A DNA stretch of 64,000 nucleotides from Vibrio kanaloae (GTDB lineage: Bacteria > Pseudomonadota > Gammaproteobacteria > Enterobacterales > Vibrionaceae), in contig NZ_AP025498.1 in the NCBI RefSeq assembly GCF_024347535.1, positions 806,001 through 870,000 on the forward strand. Reading direction: 5' to 3'. The translations under genes and the position numbers were made by a program. Below, piece after piece: positions 54,771-64,000 of the stretch (positions are counted from its first letter, which is position 1; every line of letters begins with the position of its first letter). The notes below the pieces were generated by a model. The model was not told the DNA's origin. It searched no databases and saw only the letters and a program-made list of their open reading frames with translations.

Positions 54771-57527
54771 TTATAAATCGACTACGATTGTTTTTGTTAC
54801 TGTGGCGCCTTGGTCATCGATTATCTTTAGCGTTACTTCATGCTTTCCGTATGAAGGGAAGATAGAAGTGAAGGTGCGACCTCGTTTTACTTTTCCATTT
54901 GGAAGCGTCCATTCGGTATCAACAATACGACCATCGCTGTCTGAACTTGTAGACCACATGGTTACCCAGCGTCCCAAGTGGATGTACTTCGCACTTGCTT
55001 CCGGTAGGGTGTTCGGAGATTCAACACTCACTACAGAACTGAACGAATCAGTGGCGCCTTTGTCGTCGACAACAGTCAAGCTCACCGTGTAATCACCGGC
55101 TTGCTCGTAAGACCAAGTTGGTGCCATTTCGTTGCTTGTTGCACCGTTACCAAAGTCCCATAGGTAACTGGAGATCTCACCGTCTTGATCAGAGCTGAAG
55201 TTATGTGTAGAAACGTTCAGGCCAGTAACATTGAGCTCGAAGCTCGCAGTAGGGGTGACGTTGTGTTGGCTTACTTTAGATAAGCGCACCACACCGTATT
55301 CGTTGTTGTCACTCTGATTCACAATATCAACGGCTAAGCCAAATTCAGTCAAGATACGTCCTGAATCAGGTGCTTGTGGAGACGAATAATCTTGGTCGTC
55401 AGAGAAGCTAGCATTGCCAAGCAAACTGGTATCTTCAAGTACATCATTGTCACTGTTCACAAGACGCATTGGAGTATGATCTTTGAGAGAAAACGCAGCA
55501 TCACGAACTTGGTAACGAGTTTGAGCGACTTCACCGGACTTCTCCCAAGTCATGGCGTTCTGGTCTGCATCAACCACACCTAACCAACCTTCGCCTGGGT
55601 GCTTACCTACCCAGTTATCAGTTAGCGACTCGTCTACGTACCAAATGATCAAGCCCGGATCGAATGAGATCAGTTGACCCATACGTTTAATGTTGGCTAG
55701 ACCTTCATCAACATCCATGTGGCTGCGCCATTGCAGCAGGTAGTAGTGTTGTGCTTGGAGGAATCCATTACTCAGCTTGTAGCCATTAAGAGCGAAGGTT
55801 GAGTTGCTTTCAGCATCGTCTATTGATGTCACTTCACCATCCACGACTACACTGAGGTTATCCAGATAGAAGCCTTCCATTGCCAAGCCACCATCGGTGA
55901 TGTACTCAAACGAAAGCTCTACTTCTTGGCCTGCCCATTGTGAAACATCGAATTCAGCATCAATCCAACCGCCAGACTCGCCGCCAATAGCAGGTACGAG
56001 ACCTGTATTGTATGGGTCGTCCATTGAGGTAATGTTACCTGCGATGGCTTGTCCATTAATGAGTACGCGCGCAAAGTCGTAATCTTTTTCAATCTCATAC
56101 CAAGTTTTGAACGAAAGCAGAGCAGAATCACCAGCTGGAATCACCAACTTGCGAGTCATGCTGTTTTTCAGGTCATCACCTTTTTGAGAGTGGAACGAAT
56201 ACTCACCAGCAAACGGTTTTAAACCTTCGATCTGTTTTTCTGGAAGATCCACTTTAATCATGTTCGGACGGCTGTTATCCGTCGTTTGGAACAGCGTATA
56301 AACTTGCGGGTTGTCTTCAAGGTCATCAATCGAGATTTGATCATCGTTAATCCAACGACCGCCAATCGATTTTTGAAGGAAGTGCTTTGCCCAAGAGCTG
56401 AATGCCGTTGGTTGTGTGCCACCAATTTTGCCAGCCCAGCTACCCGAAGACATGATTGACCAATAAGATACAGGTTCACCCTTGCCTGTGTATTGAGTGT
56501 CGTATTCATCTGGTAGACCCAAATCGTGGCCATATTCATGAGCACAAACACCAGCTGCCGCATCAATCGGTTGAATAGTGTAATCAAATGCCGCGTATTG
56601 GCCACCAAAGCGGTCAGGAAGCGAGCTAGAGGTACCTTCAAGCACATGTGTACGACCAAGGTTGAATCGGTGAGACCAAATCGCATCAGGACCTAATACG
56701 CCACCACCGGCTTCTTCGCCAACAGATGCGTGGAACACCATCAGGTGATCAATCACGCCATCGGGTTCACGGAAGTTCCCGTCACCGTCGTAATCGTAAC
56801 GATCTTCGATATCGTAATCGGCTAGGTTGATACTAGGATCCTGAGCCAGTTGATTCAGCGCTTCGCGAACCAATTCTTGTGCATTTAGATCGTTGTCGGT
56901 CGTCGGGGAGTTACCACCATAGAAAGATGAAGGTTTCGAGGCGCGATACCAACCCGCGGCTTGACCTGCAACGCTGTAACTATCACCTGATTCGCTTTGG
57001 TAATACTGACGCATAGAGATTAGGTTTTCGCCATTTGGCCCTGTGTAGCCAGAATTTGAAAACAGCAATTCTTGATAATGCTCAGGGTTGTAGCTCTCGT
57101 ACAACATCTGAGTGTGTTCTTCGGTCAGCTTGTTGTCATCCCAGTTCAAATCAGGGAAGTCGACCAGTAGAGCGAGCACCTTGTCTGTACGCTTGGTGTC
57201 GACTTCTAAAGCAAAGACACTTGCTTTGTTAACGCCAGATCCTTTTTCTATGGCTTTGAGTATTTTTGCTCGTTGCTCAAGCGCTTTTTTTCCGAATTGT
57301 GCATCGCCCTTAAAACCGGAATTGATCTTCTTTTTCAAGTAACGGTCAAGCGCATCCTGCTTTGCCACATCGGTTGTATCTTGGTCGACTAAGCCTTGTC
57401 TAATTAGCATTTCAATGAGTTTGTCTTCATTAACAACACCTAAATCAATCGGTGTTTTAGCATAACTGCTGACGCTAAACAGAGTAAGCATTGCTGAGGC
57501 CAACAATGTTTTTCTCATTATCTTCAT
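54771..57527 (-). CDS. prtV: PrtV-like M6 (immune inhibitor A family) secreted metalloprotease
   Basis: 918 residues, the length of V. cholerae PrtV. Signal peptide 1-23 (SSYA), N-terminal propeptide about 24-105, then the zinc protease domain with H330-E331-x2-H334 in AHEYGHDLGLPDEYD. Two PKD domains close the protein (DFGNGATSNEMAPTWSYEQA and a second before the end). It degrades host or environmental proteins; PrtV is a secreted virulence and anti-grazing factor. Start at 57527 because AAGGA precedes it; the open frame goes to 57569. The next gene upstream, 48 bases away, resembles its propeptide. Confidence 0.9.
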   Translation of the reverse strand: MKIMRKTLLASAMLTLFSVSSYAKTPIDLGVVNEDKLIEMLIRQGLVDQDTTDVAKQDALDRYLKKKINSGFKGDAQFGKKALEQRAKILKAIEKGSGVNKASVFALEVDTKRTDKVLALLVDFPDLNWDDNKLTEEHTQMLYESYNPEHYQELLFSNSGYTGPNGENLISMRQYYQSESGDSYSVAGQAAGWYRASKPSSFYGGNSPTTDNDLNAQELVREALNQLAQDPSINLADYDIEDRYDYDGDGNFREPDGVIDHLMVFHASVGEEAGGGVLGPDAIWSHRFNLGRTHVLEGTSSSLPDRFGGQYAAFDYTIQPIDAAAGVCAHEYGHDLGLPDEYDTQYTGKGEPVSYWSIMSSGSWAGKIGGTQPTAFSSWAKHFLQKSIGGRWINDDQISIDDLEDNPQVYTLFQTTDNSRPNMIKVDLPEKQIEGLKPFAGEYSFHSQKGDDLKNSMTRKLVIPAGDSALLSFKTWYEIEKDYDFARVLINGQAIAGNITSMDDPYNTGLVPAIGGESGGWIDAEFDVSQWAGQEVELSFEYITDGGLAMEGFYLDNLSVVVDGEVTSIDDAESNSTFALNGYKLSNGFLQAQHYYLLQWRSHMDVDEGLANIKRMGQLISFDPGLIIWYVDESLTDNWVGKHPGEGWLGVVDADQNAMTWEKSGEVAQTRYQVRDAAFSLKDHTPMRLVNSDNDVLEDTSLLGNASFSDDQDYSSPQAPDSGRILTEFGLAVDIVNQSDNNEYGVVRLSKVSQHNVTPTASFELNVTGLNVSTHNFSSDQDGEISSYLWDFGNGATSNEMAPTWSYEQAGDYTVSLTVVDDKGATDSFSSVVSVESPNTLPEASAKYIHLGRWVTMWSTSSDSDGRIVDTEWTLPNGKVKRGRTFTSIFPSYGKHEVTLKIIDDQGATVTKTIVVDL

Positions 57528-57575
57528 TACATTTCCTTTTTTGTATTTCCATGTCGATATCAGAATCAACTTGCC

Positions 57576-57920
57576 TTATTCGGAATGGTTGTCCGAGTTT
57601 GGCTTAATACACTCTTTTGGTGTTTTAGGTATCTGACGTTTATTAGTTGATTTGTTTTTATTAACCAACTTGTTGGTATCCGCTATCTCATTTGTATTGC
57701 CTGTTTCTTGTCTTTTTTTTGAATCAAACTGACGGCTTTTCATTTGCTTCGCGTTGAGATAGATACGTAAAGCTTCATGATTGTCCTCGTAGGTTAAGCC
57801 AGGACAAATAACACCTCGTTCAATCAATGACTTAAGCAAAAGTTCATCATTCTCAATGGTGGAAGCCTGTGACAGTGAGGAAAAAAGTAGAACGATTAAA
57901 GCCATTGTTTTGTGTGACAT
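57576..57920 (-). CDS. Small exported protein resembling the PrtV propeptide
   Basis: 114 residues, signal peptide 1-19 (SLSQAS). Residues 23-57 line up with residues 33-66 of PrtV: LIERGV against LIRQGL, and ALRIYLNAK against ALDRYLKKK, with the same spacing. The remaining half is polar and Lys/Asn/Thr-rich (NKSTNKRQIPKTPKE), probably disordered. Same direction as prtV and 48 bases ahead, so co-transcribed. It may be a stand-alone propeptide acting as inhibitor or chaperone; this is inference. Confidence 0.7.
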   Translation of the reverse strand: MSHKTMALIVLLFSSLSQASTIENDELLLKSLIERGVICPGLTYEDNHEALRIYLNAKQMKSRQFDSKKRQETGNTNEIADTNKLVNKNKSTNKRQIPKTPKECIKPNSDNHSE

Positions 57921-58369
57921 TTTATATCAAGCCATCAGTTTTGATTATGTAACAAAATATATTTATAAAATTAGCCGATCAAACAGATAATCATTACAAG
58001 TTATTATTCGTTCCGATTTCAACATTAATAGTTAATATCAAATAGTGACTGTTATTTATTTTATTGTCAGTTATTTAGTGGGGTTGGATGCATTAATAGT
58101 TGATAGTTTTAATTTTTAATAATGGTGCCGAAGAGATAACTATTATTCTGGAAAGCGCTTTGTGCAAGGTTTGGTATTATAATTGATCGATCAAATTTTT
58201 TATTGTCGATGTTTAAAAAATGCATGTAATAATTGAGTGTTTAATAAATATCTAGGTTGAAAATTATTTCTACTCAAATATCAATAATTAGGGTATTGAG
58301 AGTGATTTTTAGTGTTTCAATGACGTGAAATATTAACAATAGCGGAGGTGATAGGAGCCCCAATTCGTA
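57921..58369. other. AT-rich upstream region of the prtV unit
   Basis: 450 bases, unusually AT-rich, with no gene seen. It must hold the promoter of the propeptide-like gene and prtV. The AT content would suit silencing by H-NS, which is inference. Confidence 0.4.
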
Positions 58370-58397
58370 AAAAAGAGCCCGTATTTGAGCTCTTTTT
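58370..58397 (-). terminator. Terminator of the Gate-domain gene
   Basis: AAAAAGAGC/GCTCTTTTT stem with loop CCGTATTTGA; T-run on the minus strand. Confidence 0.7.
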
Positions 58398-58421
58398 CTA
58401 TTATTTTCGTTGGTGATTTAC

Positions 58422-59399
58422 TTATGATTGAGAGACATCTCGATAAAAGTAACGTTCGCAAGTACTTGAATTTATACGCTTAATGATGTTGGATATTAAA
58501 GCGATAACCAGCACTGAGAATACTAACCTTCCCCAAAATATGGTGTAGAAGTCGGCTCCAATAAGCATGATCAACAACGTGTCTTCAATCAAACTGTGGA
58601 GCATGTTGAGCAGCATGATTGCGGTGAATACATCCCTCGCGGAGATATGTCCCTTTTTAGCTTCATTGATCAATAAGCCGCCGCCAAACGAAAGACCAAG
58701 CGTGATTCCGATGATCGTTAGGTTGGTTGCATCCTTGCTGATTCCTAGCAGCCTCAAGAATGGTCTTAACAATATTGCCATGAGCTTTTCAATGCCGAGA
58801 ATCTTTAAAACCTTGAGTAGCAGTAATAGAGCTGAAATTACCATGAAGATAACGGCAAAGCTCTTGAGCTGTTCAATAGCCCAACCCAAATAGCTTGTGT
58901 CTCCTGATACTTCCGGCTGCCAAAGCACCGTTGCTGGGTAGTTGAGCAAATCTCCGTATTGATAGCTGAGGTTGAGTAGCCATGCCAACACTAAGCTACC
59001 ACCGACTCGTACCGACAGCGTAGCCAGCCAGTTCACGCCTGCCTTTTTGGCTATTGCTCCCTCAATCGGCAGTGAGTGGGCGAGAAGCATCATGCTGCCT
59101 AAAACTGAGGCTTGAGCAACCGTTAATGGAGCATCGGAATTGATCAAAATAATCAGCCCCGCATAGATGTTAGTGAGTATGGTGGTTGCCCATACTAAGC
59201 CCATCTCTTTCGGTAAGCCGACGCTTTCCATCATTGGGCTCAGCCATTCGCTAAGAATCACGATGCCGCCGAGTTCTTCAACGACCTTTATCACGATGAT
59301 AATTGGAATCATGATTCGGAAAAGAGTCGAGGTGACATCGAAAATCTCTCTAAGGAGTTCTTTAAAAAATTGATAGGTTGATTTCATAGTTACGACCAT
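58422..59399 (-). CDS. Nucleoside-recognition (Gate) domain membrane protein
   Basis: 325 residues, about eight membrane helices, two Gate-domain halves of the SpmA/SpmB and nucleoside-transporter kind: MIPIIIVIKVVEELGG and LTIIGITLGLSFGGGLLINEA. The start could be 59399 or the ATG at 59387; neither has a good ribosome binding site. It is divergent from an Lrp-type gene, suggesting transport of an amino acid or nucleoside-like solute. Substrate unknown. Confidence 0.8.
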   Translation of the reverse strand: MVVTMKSTYQFFKELLREIFDVTSTLFRIMIPIIIVIKVVEELGGIVILSEWLSPMMESVGLPKEMGLVWATTILTNIYAGLIILINSDAPLTVAQASVLGSMMLLAHSLPIEGAIAKKAGVNWLATLSVRVGGSLVLAWLLNLSYQYGDLLNYPATVLWQPEVSGDTSYLGWAIEQLKSFAVIFMVISALLLLLKVLKILGIEKLMAILLRPFLRLLGISKDATNLTIIGITLGLSFGGGLLINEAKKGHISARDVFTAIMLLNMLHSLIEDTLLIMLIGADFYTIFWGRLVFSVLVIALISNIIKRINSSTCERYFYRDVSQS

Positions 59400-59540
59400 G
59401 GTTCGATTGTTTGGTATGAGAAGATCTTAACGTGATTGTTGTGATTAAAATTTCTAAATTGACCTTTAAAGTTTCGATAAATTTTTTAATTATCGTAGTA
59501 TTAAAAATTACAAGTCAAAAATGTATTGGTTTAAGAAATT

Positions 59541-60008
59541 ATGGTGATTGACCGTATAGATAGAAGCATTCTGGTTGAACTACAAAAAAACAACCGAATC
59601 CCTAATCAGACATTGGCTGAGCTGGTTGGGTTATCACCGCCTGCTTGCTTAAAGCGAGTGAAACGGCTGAGAGAAGAGGGCGTGATTGTCGGTGATGTGT
59701 CCATCATTAATCCAGAACTGACAGGCAGTAAGATGACTTTGGTCGTATCTGTGGAAATGGAGCGTGACCGAGGGGATATTTACCAAATCTTTCGCCACTC
59801 TATTTCAAAGGCAGAAGAGGTCACGCAGTGCTATCAGATATCAGGCAGCTTTGATTTCATGTTGATTGTGACGGTCAAAGACATTCAAGCCTACGAAGGC
59901 TTTGTGGAGCGAGTACTACGCAAAGATCTGAATATTCGTAAATTCCATACCTCTGTCTCAATGAGAACCGTGAAATTTACCACTGCAGTAAACTTAGATG
60001 AGTCATGA
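59541..60008 (+). CDS. Lrp/AsnC-family transcriptional regulator
   Basis: 155 residues. The N-terminal helix-turn-helix (4-60) reads IDRSILVELQKNNRIPNQTLAELVGLS then LKRVKRLREEGVI. The C-terminal RAM domain is 70-150, with YQISGSFDFMLIVTVKDI as the ligand/dimer motif. It is divergent from the Gate-domain gene about 140 bases away and probably regulates it in response to an amino acid. Confidence 0.9.
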   Translation: MVIDRIDRSILVELQKNNRIPNQTLAELVGLSPPACLKRVKRLREEGVIVGDVSIINPELTGSKMTLVVSVEMERDRGDIYQIFRHSISKAEEVTQCYQISGSFDFMLIVTVKDIQAYEGFVERVLRKDLNIRKFHTSVSMRTVKFTTAVNLDES

Positions 60009-60174
60009 CTGTTAGCTTGAGAAGATATGTGAAGTTATTAGCTTTGTGAGGTACTTAGCTAATATTTGTATAAATAGTAGGCATTTACACAAAATGTGAC
60101 GTTCACATTTTGTCATAACTTTAATAATTGTATATATTCCTCGCCTAAAATAATAATTAACCTAAGTTAATATA

Positions 60175-61737
60175 ATGACTGTCAGCTCATCTACTCAATC
60201 TCGTGAAACACTTCTCTGCGAAAACGAACAACTTGTCTCTACCACTAACTTAAAAGGCGTGATTACGTACAGTAATGATGCTTTTTGTCGCATCGCGGAA
60301 TACAGCCAACAAGAATTGCTAGGGCAACACCACAATATCGTAAGGCATAACGATATGCCGAAAGCCGCCTTTGCTGATATGTGGGTTAACCTAAAGCAAG
60401 GTAAAGCTTGGCGTGGCATCGTAAAAAACAAAACTAAATCCGGTGGGTTTTATTGGGTCGATGCTTACGTAACTCCAATTTACGACAATGGTAAGGTGAG
60501 TGGCTACCAGTCTGTTCGTGTTAAGCCCAAGAATGAATGGATACAAGTTGCAGACAAGGCTTATCAAAGCCTGTTGAAGGCTGAAAAATCGGGTCGTCAA
60601 TGGTCATTAAAGATCAGTGACAGTGTTCGTTACGCGGTTTTGTTAGGCTCTTTGACTGCGCCTCTGATTTCAAATCTCATTGAAGTAGGGCAAGTATCCC
60701 AATGGCTTCTTAGCTTGCTGCCTGTTTCAGCATTAGCGTTGCTTTTCCGACAAGAGCTGATAGATACTCCACTGCAGTTGAAAAAGCTGCAATCGAAATT
60801 CGATAGTGTCAGTCGCCTTGTCTATTCAGGTAATAGTCAGTTCTCCGTTGCCGATTTTCACTTGAAACTATTGTCTGCAAGAATTCGCACCGTATTAGGT
60901 CGTATGACAGACTCTGCCAAGCCGTTACAAGATTTGGCTGACAACTTGAATGCCACGTCATTTGAAGTATCAGAAGCTTTAGATCAACAAACAAAAGACA
61001 TTCTTCAAGTACGAGAGGCGACAGAAGAGGTTGAAGTCACCGCCAATGAGGTCTCTTCTCGCACTGAAGAAGCGCATCAGATTGTTGATGTGACTTTGCA
61101 AACCTGTGCTGGTGCTAAAGAGAGTATTAATCAAACTCATCAAAACTTAGAGAGCCTAGCTTCTCAGGCTGAAAAGGCGACTCAAACGACTTACCAACTG
61201 AGCGATCAAGCGCAGAGCGTAAGCAAGATAATGGAAGAGATTGGTGGAATCGCCGAACAAACCAACTTGTTGGCCCTGAACGCTGCGATTGAAGCGGCTA
61301 GAGCGGGCGAGCAAGGACGAGGCTTTGCCGTTGTTGCCGACGAAGTACGTGCGCTATCGGGTCGTACGTCAAAGGCGACGGTTCAGATCAAAGAGAGTAT
61401 CGACACCATGCTAGCGACGATTGAAGGCTGGCAAAAGGATATTCTGGCGAACCGAGAGCAAACGGACGCGTGTGGCGATGTTGCGAAGGTGAGTGCAGAT
61501 CGCTTATCTGAAGTCGAAACTTTAATGCAATCGATGAACGATTTAATGCAGTCGGTTGAAAGTTCTGCTCATAAACAACGTGAGCTGTCGAGTGAAGTCA
61601 ACCTGCATATGCAGTCTATCGCGTCTACGGCAGAACAAAATTTGGTTGCTACGCATTCAGTGAAAGACCACTCCACAGAGCTAAAAGAACAAGTCAATGA
61701 GTTCTACCAACTGGCAAAGCGTTTCGAAGAGAAATAG
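60175..61737 (+). CDS. Aer-like methyl-accepting chemotaxis protein with PAS domain
   Basis: 520 residues. The N-terminal PAS (20-120) reads [28 protein letters not shown] (in parts) with [17 protein letters not shown], the Aer-type signature for a FAD or other redox cofactor. Two close membrane helices (about 155-200) leave no periplasmic domain. The signalling hairpin has [20 protein letters not shown] and ends without a CheR pentapeptide. It should steer motility by cell-internal redox or oxygen state. Confidence 0.92.
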   Translation: MTVSSSTQSRETLLCENEQLVSTTNLKGVITYSNDAFCRIAEYSQQELLGQHHNIVRHNDMPKAAFADMWVNLKQGKAWRGIVKNKTKSGGFYWVDAYVTPIYDNGKVSGYQSVRVKPKNEWIQVADKAYQSLLKAEKSGRQWSLKISDSVRYAVLLGSLTAPLISNLIEVGQVSQWLLSLLPVSALALLFRQELIDTPLQLKKLQSKFDSVSRLVYSGNSQFSVADFHLKLLSARIRTVLGRMTDSAKPLQDLADNLNATSFEVSEALDQQTKDILQVREATEEVEVTANEVSSRTEEAHQIVDVTLQTCAGAKESINQTHQNLESLASQAEKATQTTYQLSDQAQSVSKIMEEIGGIAEQTNLLALNAAIEAARAGEQGRGFAVVADEVRALSGRTSKATVQIKESIDTMLATIEGWQKDILANREQTDACGDVAKVSADRLSEVETLMQSMNDLMQSVESSAHKQRELSSEVNLHMQSIASTAEQNLVATHSVKDHSTELKEQVNEFYQLAKRFEEK

Positions 61738-61777
61738 CCGTTAGATTTAATCCGAATGAGAAATCAGTGATAAAAAA

Positions 61778-61804
61778 AGCCCCGCATTTTCATGCGGGGC
61801 TTTC
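61778..61804. terminator. Bidirectional terminator between the chemoreceptor and tkt
   Basis: A perfect 10-base stem, AGCCCCGCAT/ATGCGGGGCT, loop TTTC, A-run before and T after. Confidence 0.88.
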
Positions 61805-61847
61805 TGTATGTATCAACCCATTTAAGGGCGAGACAATATATTCAAGA

Positions 61848-63845
61848 TCAAGCTAGAAGCTCTTTCGCTGTGTTTACTACGTTTTCAGTAGTGAAACCGA
61901 ACATCTTGAATAGCTCACCTGCTGGTGCAGACTCGCCGAACGTTGTCATACCGATGATCTTGCCACCGAAACCAACGTACTTGTACCAGAAGTCAGCGAT
62001 GCCAGCTTCTACAGCGATACGTGCAGTTACGTCAGATGGAAGTACAGACTCACGGTACTGCGCGTCTTGCTTGTCGAACGCGTCAGTAGCAGGCATAGAA
62101 ACTACACGTACTTTCTTACCTTCAGCCGTTAGTTCAGCAGCAGCGTTAACCGCTAGTTCAACTTCAGAACCAGTAGCGATAAGGATAAGCTCTGGCTTGC
62201 CTTCACAATCTTTCAGGATGTAACCACCCTTAGCTATGTTTGCTACTTGCTCAGCGTCACGATCTTGTTGTGCAAGGTTTTGACGAGAGAAGATAAGTGC
62301 AGAAGGACCATCTTTACGCTCGATTGCCAGTTTCCAAGCCACAGCAGACTCAACTTGGTCACATGGACGCCATGTGCTCATGTTTGGCGTTAGACGTAGA
62401 GAAGCGATCTGCTCAACTGGTTGGTGGGTTGGACCATCTTCGCCAAGACCGATAGAGTCATGCGTGTAAACTTGGATGTTCTGAGTTTTCATCAGAGCTG
62501 CCATACGCATAGCGTTACGAGCGTATTCCATGAACATTAGGAACGTTGCGCCGTAGGGTACGAAACCACCGTGCAGAGCGATACCGTTCATGATAGCCGT
62601 CATACCGAATTCACGTACACCGTAGTGGATGTAGTTGCCAGAGAAGTCGTTCGCTTCAAGCGACTTAGAACCAGACCACATAGTCAGGTTAGAAGGTGCA
62701 AGGTCAGCAGAGCCGCCCATGAATTCAGGTAGCATAGCACCGAACGCTTCTAGAGCATTTTGAGATGCTTTACGTGATGCGATGTTTGCTGGGTTAGCTT
62801 GAAGATCAGCGATAATTGCTGATGCTTTCTCTTCCCACTGTGCAGGAAGATCACCGTTTACGCGGCGTTTGAATTCAGCTGCCAGCTCAGGGTATGCTGC
62901 TTTATAAGCTGCAAGTTTCTCGTTCCACGCTGCTTCCTTAGCTGCGCCTGCTTCTTTCGCATCCCACTCTGCGTAAACTTCCGACGGAATTTCAAAAGGA
63001 CCGTGCTCCCAACCTAGTTGTTTACGAGTTGCTGCGATTTCGTCAGCGCCTAAAGGTGCACCGTGACAGTCGTGCGTACCTGCTTTGTTTGGAGAACCAA
63101 ATCCGATTACTGTTTTAGTACAGATAAGAGTAGGACGAGGATCCGCTTTAGCCGCTTCAATCGCTGCGTTGATCGCGTCAGAGTCATGACCATCTACCGC
63201 TGGGATTACGTGCCAGCCGTATGCTTCAAAACGCTTAGGGGTATCGTCAGAGAACCAACCCTCAACTTCACCATCGATAGAGATGCCGTTGTCATCCCAG
63301 AAAGCAACCAGCTTACCAAGACCAAGCGTACCTGCTAGAGAACAGGCTTCGTGAGAAATGCCTTCCATCAGACAACCATCACCCATGAATGCATAAGTGT
63401 AGTGGTCTACGATATCGTGGCCTTCTTTGTTGAACTGAGCAGCAAGCGCTTTCTCAGCCATTGCCATACCAACAGCGTTAGTGATGCCTTGACCTAAAGG
63501 ACCAGTAGTCGTTTCGATACCTGGTGCGTAACCGTACTCTGGGTGACCTGGCGTCTTAGAGTGCAGTTGACGGAAGTTCTTAAGGTCTTCAATTGAAAGC
63601 TCGTAACCTGCTAGGTGAAGCAGAGAGTAAATCAGCATTGAGCCGTGGCCGTTAGACAGGATAAAACGGTCGCGGTCAGCCCACTCAGGGTTTGCTGGGT
63701 TGTGGTTTAGGTGAGAGCGCCAAAGAACTTCAGCGATGTCAGCCATACCCATAGGTGCGCCTGGGTGACCAGAGTTTGCTTGTTGAACACCGTCCATGCT
63801 TAGAGCACGAATAGCGTTAGCAAGATGCTTTCTAGATTGAGTCAT
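61848..63845 (-). CDS. tkt: Transketolase
   Basis: 665 residues. Transfers two-carbon units in the pentose phosphate pathway with thiamin pyrophosphate. The cofactor motif [13 protein letters not shown] to FWDDN is intact, as are HPEYG and [14 protein letters not shown]. The ATG at 63845 follows GGAAGC; a TTG 12 bases upstream is less likely. It lies just downstream of talB in the same direction, a non-oxidative pentose phosphate pair. Vibrios may have another transketolase on the large chromosome. Its cofactor links it to the thi operon in the window. Confidence 0.96.
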   Translation of the reverse strand: MTQSRKHLANAIRALSMDGVQQANSGHPGAPMGMADIAEVLWRSHLNHNPANPEWADRDRFILSNGHGSMLIYSLLHLAGYELSIEDLKNFRQLHSKTPGHPEYGYAPGIETTTGPLGQGITNAVGMAMAEKALAAQFNKEGHDIVDHYTYAFMGDGCLMEGISHEACSLAGTLGLGKLVAFWDDNGISIDGEVEGWFSDDTPKRFEAYGWHVIPAVDGHDSDAINAAIEAAKADPRPTLICTKTVIGFGSPNKAGTHDCHGAPLGADEIAATRKQLGWEHGPFEIPSEVYAEWDAKEAGAAKEAAWNEKLAAYKAAYPELAAEFKRRVNGDLPAQWEEKASAIIADLQANPANIASRKASQNALEAFGAMLPEFMGGSADLAPSNLTMWSGSKSLEANDFSGNYIHYGVREFGMTAIMNGIALHGGFVPYGATFLMFMEYARNAMRMAALMKTQNIQVYTHDSIGLGEDGPTHQPVEQIASLRLTPNMSTWRPCDQVESAVAWKLAIERKDGPSALIFSRQNLAQQDRDAEQVANIAKGGYILKDCEGKPELILIATGSEVELAVNAAAELTAEGKKVRVVSMPATDAFDKQDAQYRESVLPSDVTARIAVEAGIADFWYKYVGFGGKIIGMTTFGESAPAGELFKMFGFTTENVVNTAKELLA

Positions 63846-63895
63846 AATTGCTTCCAAATAGAGTTAAAGTTTGAAATAGTAAATTTGATATGAAG

Positions 63896-63917
63896 AGGGG
63901 AACGCAAACGTTCCCCT
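63896..63917 (-). promoter_or_regulatory. Intercistronic hairpin between talB and tkt
   Basis: AGGGGAACG/CGTTCCCCT stem with loop CAAA. The T-run lies on the plus strand, so for the talB-tkt direction it is a weak terminator at most and may tune tkt or protect the talB message. Confidence 0.6.
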
Positions 63918-63934
63918 TTTTTAATTCTTAGTGA

Positions 63935-64000
63935 TTACAGCTTAGCTGCGATCATGTCTTCTAGTTTGCCTTGGTCAACGGCGAAGTTGCGGATGCCTTC
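63935..64000 (-). CDS. talB: Transaldolase, C-terminal end (partial)
   Basis: Only the last 21 residues are in the window: EGIRNFAVDQGKLEDMIAAK then L and a TAA stop at 63935-63937. This is the conserved C-terminus of TalB, which exchanges three-carbon units with the transketolase products. It continues past the right edge and precedes tkt with a gap of about 90 bases. Confidence 0.9.
   Translation of the reverse strand, partial: EGIRNFAVDQGKLEDMIAAKL

Overview
This window is most likely a chromosome segment of a marine Vibrio, probably the second chromosome of a Splendidus-clade-like species; the species level is inference. The reasons are the gene content and order: prtV lies next to a vctPDGC-type siderophore ABC operon as in V. 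cholerae, and there are integron attC sites, Vibrio-type small families (DUF2999, DUF2061), two chemoreceptors, talB-tkt, and moderate GC with AT-rich spacers.

Layout: (1) 1-6.7 kb has an IS5-type remnant at the left edge, hemB, a DJ-1/PfpI protein, a small membrane protein, aconitase AcnA (-) and a duplicated DUF2061 membrane protein with a Fur-like box. (2) 6.9-14.9 kb is a hydroxamate-siderophore locus, fhuA-fhuC-fhuD-fhuB (-), divergent from an ABC exporter, with Fur-like boxes between them. (3) 15-24.6 kb carries a VOC protein, an EamA transporter, a secreted alpha-amylase, a LysR regulator, a MATE pump, a receiver-CheC protein paired with a PAS protein, and guaC. The guaC leader holds two hairpins with the same loop. 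(4) 24.7-30.8 kb is an accessory island of genes I mostly cannot name: a membrane protein coupled to a radical SAM enzyme, two mobile integron cassettes with no integrase in the window (a CALIN-like remnant), and a two-span membrane protein. Similar rho-independent terminators punctuate it. (5) 30.8-36.9 kb has a GST with a TetR-type palindrome, a YdcF-like protein, DUF2999, a DUF4382 lipoprotein, an AraC regulator and an EamA transporter. (6) 36.9-45.1 kb is the thiamin salvage locus: a TPP riboswitch, then thiD-thiZ-thiX-thiY-tenA-thiM, a chemoreceptor on the other strand, then thiE. (7) 45.2-48.5 kb has a LysR/PACE efflux pair and hypotheticals. (8) 48.5-52.2 kb is the Fur-boxed vctPDGC operon. 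(9) 52.3-64 kb has a LysR/MFS pair, the PrtV metalloprotease with an upstream protein resembling its propeptide, a Gate-domain membrane protein with a divergent Lrp regulator, an Aer-like chemoreceptor, tkt and the 3' end of talB.

How it fits together: two independent Fur-type siderophore loci import iron; the thi operon salvages thiamin precursors under TPP control; several transporter genes sit beside a regulator. The least explained parts are the 24.7-30.8 kb island, the twin-loop guaC leader, the orphan propeptide-like protein next to PrtV, and the Fur-boxed DUF2061 duplication.
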